Source: Planctomycetota bacterium
GTDB lineage: Bacteria > Planctomycetota > Phycisphaerae > Sedimentisphaerales > Anaerohalosphaeraceae
Assembly (NCBI GenBank): GCA_003644175.1
Contig: QNBS01000105.1
Span: forward strand, 1-7,729
Reading direction: 5' to 3'
Length of the DNA: 7,729 nucleotides
Both the position numbers and the translations under genes were made by a program. The notes beneath the pieces were generated by a model. The model searched no databases and was not told the origin of the DNA. It saw only the letters and a list, made by a program, of their open reading frames with translations. Shown here in pieces: positions 1 to 4,417 of the stretch (the first letter of the stretch is position 1; the number at the start of each line of letters is the position of its first letter).

Positions 1-458
1 ACCTTGCCGCTTGCAAAAGCATATTGCATCTCGAAGCTGCCGGCCGGCAGTACCTCGCCAAGAAGTCTTTCCAGCGACTGCTCTCCCAACTGCCCCCGCA
101 GCTTGGGCGCCTTTAAGATATCCTGCAGCGACCTGACATCCGCCCCCAATTGCAGCATCCGGCTGCTTGCGCCCTGAAGCTGTCCAATCTGCGTGTGCAG
201 TTTGTTCAGCATCTCCTGACTCTTTTCAAGGTGCTGAGTAAGGCTCTGCTGGCCCGTCTGGAGATTTTTCGTCAGTGTTTCGCCGTGCGTAGTCTGGCTT
301 TGGCGGATCGCCTCCAACTGCTGCTGCAAAAGCCCGATGGCGGTGCTCTGGCGAACCATCTCCTTGCTTGAGGCGATATTGTTCTGCGCCAGCAGACCCA
401 CAAGCACCAGCAGGCCCATCACAAGGGCAATCACAATAATGACCAACACTGTCAACAT
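1..458 (-). CDS. rmuC: RmuC family protein, N-terminal part (runs off the window)
   Basis: The reading frame opens at ATG 458 and stays open to position 1, giving 152 residues of an incomplete protein. Residues 2-24 form one hydrophobic membrane segment. Residues about 30-105 are rich in Gln, Glu, Leu and Lys and look like a coiled coil. From about residue 108 the sequence (LQDILKAPKLRGQLGEQSLE, then a GEVLP stretch) matches the conserved start of the RmuC domain. RmuC proteins are membrane-anchored, nuclease-like proteins reported to limit recombination at inverted repeats; the nuclease-like core would lie outside this window. The start is supported by a GAGGAAA site (466-472) seven bases upstream and by a near-consensus promoter at 499-527. 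The gene is divergent from the exported-protein gene at 735. Family call is confident; the function in this organism is inferred. Confidence 0.88.
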   Translation of the reverse strand, partial: MLTVLVIIVIALVMGLLVLVGLLAQNNIASSKEMVRQSTAIGLLQQQLEAIRQSQTTHGETLTKNLQTGQQSLTQHLEKSQEMLNKLHTQIGQLQGASSRMLQLGADVRSLQDILKAPKLRGQLGEQSLERLLGEVLPAGSFEMQYAFASGK

Positions 459-498
459 GTAGCAGTTTCCTCAAAAAAGCGACCTGTCCCGTGCAATT

Positions 499-527
499 AT
501 TATAGATGCCCCTGCTCGATTAGTCAA
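499..527 (-). promoter_or_regulatory. Sigma70-type promoter for the rmuC-like gene
   Basis: Read on the minus strand this is TTGACT (522-527), a 17-base spacer, then a perfect TATAAT (499-504). Transcription should begin near 492, leaving a leader of about 33 bases before the ATG at 458. Spacing and hexamers are close to ideal, so this is the strongest promoter prediction in the window. Confidence 0.75.
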
Positions 528-549
528 AATGATAGTTTTTGCAATAGAG

Positions 550-579
550 TTGTGCTGTTTGACGTCTTTTTGGTATACT
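550..579 (+). promoter_or_regulatory. Extended -10 promoter facing the exported-protein gene
   Basis: TGGTATACT (571-579) is an extended -10 element, with the TG at 571-572. A weak -35 (TTGTGC, 550-555) lies 18 bases upstream. A second TATACT overlaps at 579-584, with TTGACG (559-564) only 14 bases before it. Use of this promoter would give a leader of about 145 bases before the GTG start at 735, containing the inverted repeat and the palindrome described separately. Confidence 0.5.
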
Positions 580-596
580 ATACTGATCACAATTGA

Positions 597-663
597 AAAT
601 TCCCGTTTTGTTCGCGGTAACTTGTTTTCAAATCAATACTTACCATTTTACTCGCGGGAATTT
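597..663 (+). repeat. Inverted repeat AAATTCCCG/CGGGAATTT in the leader
   Basis: AAATTCCCG at 597-605 is the exact reverse complement of CGGGAATTT at 655-663. The 49-base interior contains a smaller GGTAA/TTACC pair (616-620 and 640-644) nested inside. The same region also holds an imperfect direct repeat, TCGCGGTAACTT (612-623) and TCGCGGGAATTT (652-663). It could fold as a long-range stem in the RNA leader or serve as paired protein-binding sites. No known riboswitch class was recognised. Confidence 0.45.
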
Positions 664-665
664 AC

Positions 666-683
666 TACCCTTAAGGGTATAAT
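666..683 (+). promoter_or_regulatory. 14-bp palindrome overlapping a TATAAT: candidate operator
   Basis: TACCCTTAAGGGTA (666-679) is a perfect palindrome. Its right edge overlaps a perfect TATAAT (678-683), 51 bases before the GTG at 735. No good -35 is visible 16-19 bases upstream of that TATAAT, so it would be an activator-dependent promoter, or else only part of the leader. A dimeric repressor bound here would block RNA polymerase. The regulator cannot be identified from this window. Confidence 0.4.
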
Positions 684-734
684 CGGATGGGGTTCAAAAC
701 GCAAAATGTAACTTTTATTTGAAGGAGAGCGATT

Positions 735-1145
735 GTGAAGAGATTTATTGTTTGTGTTGCAGTATTGGCCTTTCTGCTGACAGGCATAGTGTCCGCCGAG
801 GAGAAAAAGTGCTGTGGCGTCTGTAAGGCCAAGGCCCAGGTAAAAAAAGCCGAGTGCCCCAAGGCGGCGGCAGCAAAGGCGGCAGCAGCAAAAAAGGCGG
901 GACATGCGAAAAAGGGCTCCGCTAAAAAGTCCGGCGCCGGGAAGAAGGACGCCGGCGCCCGTACCAGGGCTACAAGAACGCTTCAGCGACACGCTGCGAT
1001 AGAGAAGCGCCGGCTTGCAAGGCTTACGCAGCTCTTGAAGAGAATCCAGAATGTGGCTCGCCGGGAAAAGGCCGAAAAGACGATAGCGGCAAGTTGGGCA
1101 AAAAAAAAGATTTGTCTGAACCGCTTACATCGCTATAATGTATAA
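735..1145 (+). CDS. Exported Lys/Ala-rich protein with N-terminal Cys cluster, unknown function
   Basis: This 136-residue protein is not recognised as a member of any family. It starts at a GTG preceded by AAGGAG (722-727) at good spacing. Residues 1-21 form a classic Sec signal peptide: KR, a hydrophobic core, then VSA before EE. The mature N-terminus carries CCGVC (26-30) and another Cys at 41. Residues 43-75 are low complexity, with two KAAAA units and many KK pairs, resembling histone H1-like tails. Residues 76-125 are strongly basic and probably helical. The composition suggests a polyanion-binding periplasmic or surface protein, and the Cys cluster could hold a metal or form disulfides; both are inferences. 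An A9 run at 1100-1108 lies near the 3' end, so the last 12 or so residues depend on its exact length. The Nfu gene follows 33 bases later with no terminator between, so co-transcription is likely. Confidence 0.7.
   Translation: MKRFIVCVAVLAFLLTGIVSAEEKKCCGVCKAKAQVKKAECPKAAAAKAAAAKKAGHAKKGSAKKSGAGKKDAGARTRATRTLQRHAAIEKRRLARLTQLLKRIQNVARREKAEKTIAASWAKKKICLNRLHRYNV
861..890 (+). repeat. Two tandem 15-bp units coding KAAAA
   Basis: AAGGCGGCGGCAGCA (861-875) is followed directly by AAGGCGGCAGCAGCA (876-890), differing at one base. Both are in frame and encode KAAAA. Short in-frame repeats of this kind can expand or contract by slippage, so the length of the Lys/Ala tract may vary among relatives. 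Confidence 0.8.
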
Positions 1146-1178
1146 AAATTACCTGGCTTTTAATTTGGGAGACTTTGA

Positions 1179-1439
1179 ATGTGTGAAGAATGTGGATGCG
1201 GAAGCGAAAAGAGCTTTAATGATAAAGTCGCAGAGGTGATAGAGTCGATTCGGCCCATGCTCCAAAATGACGGCGGCGACATCGAGTTAGTGGGTGTTGA
1301 CGACGACAATACCGTGCGGGTGCGCCTGCAGGGCGCCTGCAAAGGCTGTCCCGGCGCCGCCCAGACACTGAAAATGGGTGTCGAAAGACTTCTCAAAGAA
1401 CGCGTCGCCGAGGTCAGGGAAGTCGTCGCCGTCCAATAG
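1179..1439 (+). CDS. NifU C-terminal-domain (Nfu-type) Fe-S scaffold protein
   Basis: At 86 residues this is essentially one NifU-like C-terminal domain. Residues 15-86 show the family pattern: an opening helix (VIESIRPMLQ), DGGD at 31-34, strands around VRVRLQG, then the CKGCPGA loop with Cys54 and Cys57. In this family those two cysteines from two subunits hold a bridging 4Fe-4S cluster that is passed to target proteins. The N-terminus is unusual, MCEECGCG, adding three cysteines and resembling the CxxCGC nickel-binding start of HypB. GGGAG (1167-1171) lies seven bases before the ATG. It lies 33 bases downstream of the exported-protein gene. There is no NifU N-terminal or A-type domain, so this is a stand-alone scaffold or carrier. 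Family call is firm; the client proteins are unknown. Confidence 0.9.
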   Translation: MCEECGCGSEKSFNDKVAEVIESIRPMLQNDGGDIELVGVDDDNTVRVRLQGACKGCPGAAQTLKMGVERLLKERVAEVREVVAVQ

Positions 1440-1440
1440 A

Positions 1441-1490
1441 CCGCCCATATCCCAAAAGCCTTTCAGCCCGGACTCACATCGGGCGGTTTT
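1441..1490. terminator. Hairpin between convergent genes, likely terminator
   Basis: GCCCG (1466-1470) pairs with CGGGC (1480-1484) across a nine-base loop, followed by GG and TTTT (1487-1490). An alternative pairing of CCGCCC (1441-1446) with GGGCGG (1481-1486) ends directly at the T run. The hairpin serves the rightward Nfu transcript best. It also overlaps the TGA (1474-1476) of the leftward GT-C gene, so it may attenuate both convergent transcripts. The T run is short, so efficiency is uncertain. Confidence 0.45.
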
Positions 1491-3306
1491 GCGACGGCGC
1501 CTTCTTTTCCAGCCGATAAACATGGATGTATCGGCGACTGTTTACTGTTAACGTCGTGAGGAATCTGTACGGACCTGTATCCCTGCCGCCTTGAAGCGCC
1601 GCAATCCGATCAAGACCGTATCTACGGTAATAAGTATTTCCCCTGGAAAGACCCAGCCGCGAATCCCAGGCGACATACGTGATATTCTTCTTGTAACAGT
1701 CCTCAACAAAACCTTCCCGATCATCGCCGGCTATGCTCTCGGTTCGAACGAATCCGCCGGCGTACTTCGGCGCATAAATCCGGACCACCTGCCCCATGGT
1801 GGTGACGAGTTTCTCGCCCGGCTTGGCGTTGGCGACATACCAGTCCGCCAGCAGCTTAAATTCCCTGTCCCTGTCGCCATTGCCAACCACCCTGGCCAGC
1901 GAAAACTGGTTTGACACAATCATCAGGCATAACAGGACCGCAACGGCAACTCGACCCAGACCAAACCTGGTTTTGCAAACAAATATCCCCCCGATTGTTA
2001 CAGCGATTACAACGCCAATCCCCGCATACGCAACAGAAACCGACCTGCTGCTGATTTGTCCCAGCTTCGGCAAATAAGGCGCCAGCACACATAACCACAC
2101 TATCGAGCCGATCAGCAGAATTATCTGCAGTGTAACCACAATAGGTTTTGGCGCAGTAAAGCGTTTATTTTGGCTTAATAATCGCAAACCTCCAACCAGG
2201 CCGTACAAGCACAGCAGCAATACAAGCCACCCCATTGGCATGGCGTACCGTGTTCTCGTATTGGTGCGCATAGCGTGGACAAAGAAACAAGAAATCAACA
2301 TCGACAGCGGCGCCGATACTTTCCATTGTTTTTTATACACCATGTAAACAACAGCTAAAACAAGACATATAACCAAAACGCATTGGCTGATACCGGTAAC
2401 AATCTCAAAAGACGATTTTGTCGTAACTGCAAAAAAGGACCCAATGCCGACCTGCCGGAGCTGTTCGGCAAATTGACCGACAACTCTTTCCCTGCCGGTG
2501 CTGTAGTTGCGGACATAGTGCATTGCATTTACACCCCCGCCTTGGCCCTGCTCGTTATACATACCCATAAGCCACAGAGCCATTGGCAGACCGGCAAGAG
2601 CCGAATACGCCGCCGCCGCTATGCGCTTGGGCCAGGACCGGGCCTCGATTATATCCATAAGAAAAGCCGCTAAAATCAAAGCGGCCCCTTCGTAGCGAAT
2701 CATCGTTGCCGCCGCAGCCAAAAAATAACGGCATCGCCACCGCTTAAATATGGAATAAAGCGCCAGGACACTAAAGAAAACAAGTGTGGTTTCAACGATC
2801 GGGTCGCGCAGCAGGTTCAAAGACCACGGATTAATAGCGACCAGCAGGGCAAACCACACAGCCGATTTACCTAATATCTCCCGGCCAAGCAAATATAACA
2901 GAATAATAGTCGGCGGGAACAATATGGCGTTGAGCAGCCACCCGGCCGTCAAATCCGGATGCCGACCGCCAACGAGATGACTCAAGCCGACCTGGAGAAC
3001 GCCCAGCCCGGGAACCCGCTTGAAACTTCCAATTTCCTTTTCGCCGAAAGATGAAACAAAAGCCAAAAAATCACGACCGGTCTGGACAAAAGCCGGAAAA
3101 TCGGAATTAGGCACCGTCTGGTGGCCGAAATACAGTATCGACAGATATGTCCCGAAAACAAGCAGCAGCAGTATTATGAAAATGTTAAGATATTTTTGCT
3201 TTTCTGCGATTGCCGCAGGATCACAAACCATATCTGTGGAAATTTCCCTGTCTCGGCCACGACGTTTTTGCCCGGCTCTTTTAGACTTGTTTTTGGATCG
3301 GCCCAT
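1474..3306 (-). CDS. GT-C type integral membrane glycosyltransferase (PMT_2/ArnT-like)
   Basis: This 610-residue protein has a very basic N-terminal tail (1-40; about half of residues 1-20 are Lys or Arg), a first membrane segment near 41-60, and many further hydrophobic segments up to about 460. A soluble C-terminal domain follows (about 465-610). The first large outer loop carries the acidic site PNSDFP (Asp69), where GT-C enzymes place a catalytic or metal-binding Asp. RDPIVE (167-172) and RYEG (204-207) also fit the PMT_2 family. Such enzymes take a sugar from a polyprenyl-phosphate carrier and attach it to a lipid, glycan or protein on the outer face of the membrane. The start is ATG 3306 with only a weak AAGGG nearby, so it probably relies on coupling to the family 2 glycosyltransferase gene 42 bases upstream. 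Acceptor and sugar cannot be read from the sequence. Confidence 0.82.
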   Translation of the reverse strand: MGRSKNKSKRAGQKRRGRDREISTDMVCDPAAIAEKQKYLNIFIILLLLVFGTYLSILYFGHQTVPNSDFPAFVQTGRDFLAFVSSFGEKEIGSFKRVPGLGVLQVGLSHLVGGRHPDLTAGWLLNAILFPPTIILLYLLGREILGKSAVWFALLVAINPWSLNLLRDPIVETTLVFFSVLALYSIFKRWRCRYFLAAAATMIRYEGAALILAAFLMDIIEARSWPKRIAAAAYSALAGLPMALWLMGMYNEQGQGGGVNAMHYVRNYSTGRERVVGQFAEQLRQVGIGSFFAVTTKSSFEIVTGISQCVLVICLVLAVVYMVYKKQWKVSAPLSMLISCFFVHAMRTNTRTRYAMPMGWLVLLLCLYGLVGGLRLLSQNKRFTAPKPIVVTLQIILLIGSIVWLCVLAPYLPKLGQISSRSVSVAYAGIGVVIAVTIGGIFVCKTRFGLGRVAVAVLLCLMIVSNQFSLARVVGNGDRDREFKLLADWYVANAKPGEKLVTTMGQVVRIYAPKYAGGFVRTESIAGDDREGFVEDCYKKNITYVAWDSRLGLSRGNTYYRRYGLDRIAALQGGRDTGPYRFLTTLTVNSRRYIHVYRLEKKAPSQNRPM

Positions 3307-3348
3307 AAACCCTTTTTCCGTAATCTACCACCATACCCAAAACAGGAG

Positions 3349-4284
3349 TTAATCCCGACGCTCATACGCACTCTTGCGTGAGTGATACAAAACTTCCTGT
3401 ATCAGCCTTCTGTTGGCGCTGATAAGGTCGGCGAGGATCCCAAGCATCAGGAGCATAAAAGCGATCAGCACCAAAGCGACGCCGAGCTGGAGTAGCTGGA
3501 TGTGCCCTCTTCGAAGAAATATGGACCAGTACAGGCAGATAAGCGGTCCGGCCAGGCCGGGTAACGCCGCCAGGTACAGGAAAGTTCTAAGCGGCTTGTA
3601 AGTTACGTAGGCGCGAAGGATGATTATGCCTGAGTGGAATACATAGTGAGGCACCGAAGAGATAAGTCTGGACCGGCGGGTTTCTTGATTAACGCGGATT
3701 GGCGCATGGGTAATTCTGATGTTCATGTGGCCGGCCTGGATGATAGTCTCAAGGGTATATGTGTATTTGTTGAATACATGCAGTTTCATAGCGGCAGAGG
3801 CGGTATAGGCGCGAAAGCCGCTGGTGGTGTCGGGAATATCGGTGCCGGATAATGCTCGCACGACCCTGCTTCCGAGCCGTTGGAGCCTTTTTTTAAGCCA
3901 GGAAAAATGCGTGATGGAATCAATAGGTCTTGAGCCGATGACGATGTCGGCGGAGCCGTTAAGGACGGGTTTTATCAGGTCGGCGATACAATTGCCGTTA
4001 TACTGGTTGTCTCCGTCGGTGTTTATGATAATATCGGCGCCGAGCTGCAGGGACTTCTGGATGCCGGCGAGGAACGCCGCGGCCAGACCCTGGTTTGAGC
4101 CGAGGCTGAGTATGTGATGAACGCCTTCCTGCCGGGCGATTTGGGTTGTCTTATCCGTGCTGCCGTCGTCAATGACCAGATACTCAATACAGTCCACCCC
4201 CGGCAGCTCGCGCGGCAGATCCTTTATTACCGCCGGCAGCGTCTGCTCTTCGTTGTAACATGGAATCTGGATTATAAGTTTCAT
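3349..4284 (-). CDS. Family 2 glycosyltransferase, polyprenyl-phosphate sugar synthase type
   Basis: This 311-residue enzyme has a GT-A catalytic domain (1-210) with IPCYNEE (7-13), VIDDGSTD (37-44) and the metal-binding TDGDNQY (89-95, Asp90 and Asp92), then GSRP and SGFRAY. Two membrane segments follow, about 234-255 and 266-290. This is the layout of DPM1/GtrB-like enzymes, which move a sugar from a nucleotide donor onto a polyprenyl phosphate at the cytoplasmic face. I chose ATG 4284 over the longer frame from 4320 because AGGAAGG sits six bases upstream and the protein then begins MKLIIQIPCYNEE, as the family does. The GT-C gene follows in the same direction and is the expected consumer of the lipid-linked sugar. 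The fine split between a DPM-like and a GtrB-like role is open. Confidence 0.88.
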   Translation of the reverse strand: MKLIIQIPCYNEEQTLPAVIKDLPRELPGVDCIEYLVIDDGSTDKTTQIARQEGVHHILSLGSNQGLAAAFLAGIQKSLQLGADIIINTDGDNQYNGNCIADLIKPVLNGSADIVIGSRPIDSITHFSWLKKRLQRLGSRVVRALSGTDIPDTTSGFRAYTASAAMKLHVFNKYTYTLETIIQAGHMNIRITHAPIRVNQETRRSRLISSVPHYVFHSGIIILRAYVTYKPLRTFLYLAALPGLAGPLICLYWSIFLRRGHIQLLQLGVALVLIAFMLLMLGILADLISANRRLIQEVLYHSRKSAYERRD

Positions 4285-4290
4285 CGGCAA

Positions 4291-4297
4291 CCTTCCT
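4291..4297 (-). promoter_or_regulatory. Ribosome binding site AGGAAGG fixing the GT2 start
   Basis: AGGAAGG on the minus strand lies six bases before ATG 4284. It falls inside the longer possible frame that opens at 4320, so it favours the shorter 311-residue product. Confidence 0.75.
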
Positions 4298-4324
4298 GTT
4301 GCTTTCGACAACAATATCATCGGT

Positions 4325-4330
4325 ATTATA
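4325..4330 (-). promoter_or_regulatory. Candidate -10 (TATAAT) of the glycosyltransferase operon
   Basis: A perfect TATAAT on the minus strand lies 40 bases before ATG 4284. The sequence 17 bases further upstream (TTCCAT) is a poor -35. It therefore looks like a weak or activator-assisted promoter for the GT2/GT-C pair. Confidence 0.4.
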
Positions 4331-4366
4331 CTAAGGCGGCGGCCTTTATGGAAGAAATTAATTTAG

Positions 4367-4398
4367 TTGACAAAATGGTCTTTTTGGGGCAGCATATC
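4367..4398 (+). promoter_or_regulatory. Candidate promoter of the rightward glycan cluster
   Basis: TTGACA (4367-4372) is a perfect -35 hexamer. The matching -10 is poor: GCATAT or CATATC at 19-20 base spacing. A start near 4403 would leave a very short leader before the ribosome site at 4408. The TTG that would allow a longer coding frame at 4367 is the first half of this hexamer, another reason to prefer the ATG at 4418. Confidence 0.35.
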
Positions 4399-4407
4399 AG
4401 GGTCAAC

Positions 4408-4413
4408 GAGAGG
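4408..4413 (+). promoter_or_regulatory. Ribosome binding site GAGAGG before ATG 4418
   Basis: GAGAGG lies four bases before ATG 4418, slightly close but usable. No comparable site precedes the in-frame TTG at 4367, so this site decides the start of the fusion gene. Confidence 0.55.
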
Positions 4414-4417
4414 CTAT

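Noticed and set aside
529..711. 60-residue open frame in the divergent intergenic region
   Set aside because: No ribosome site, no recognisable sequence, and it overlaps the promoter, inverted repeat and palindrome. It is probably chance.
861..890. KAAAA tandem units as a CRISPR or mobile-element repeat
   Set aside because: There are only two 15-bp units with no spacers, in frame within a low-complexity coding region.
1591..3381. Several rightward open frames opposite the GT-C gene (for example 1591-1914, 2383-2673, 3020-3352)
   Set aside because: They lie wholly or almost wholly within the strongly supported leftward membrane protein gene or its junction, have no recognisable products, and read as antisense shadows.
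3413..4117. Rightward open frames opposite the GT2 gene
   Set aside because: The leftward frame contains all GT2 motifs. The opposite frames lack motifs and ribosome sites.
4285..4320. Twelve extra codons at the start of the GT2 gene (from ATG 4320)
   Set aside because: The strong AGGAAGG site and the family-typical MKLIIQIPCYNEE start both point to ATG 4284.
4367..4417. Seventeen extra codons at the start of the fusion gene (from TTG 4367)
   Set aside because: The TTG is part of a TTGACA hexamer, has no ribosome site, and the added residues look non-native. ATG 4418 has GAGAGG before it.
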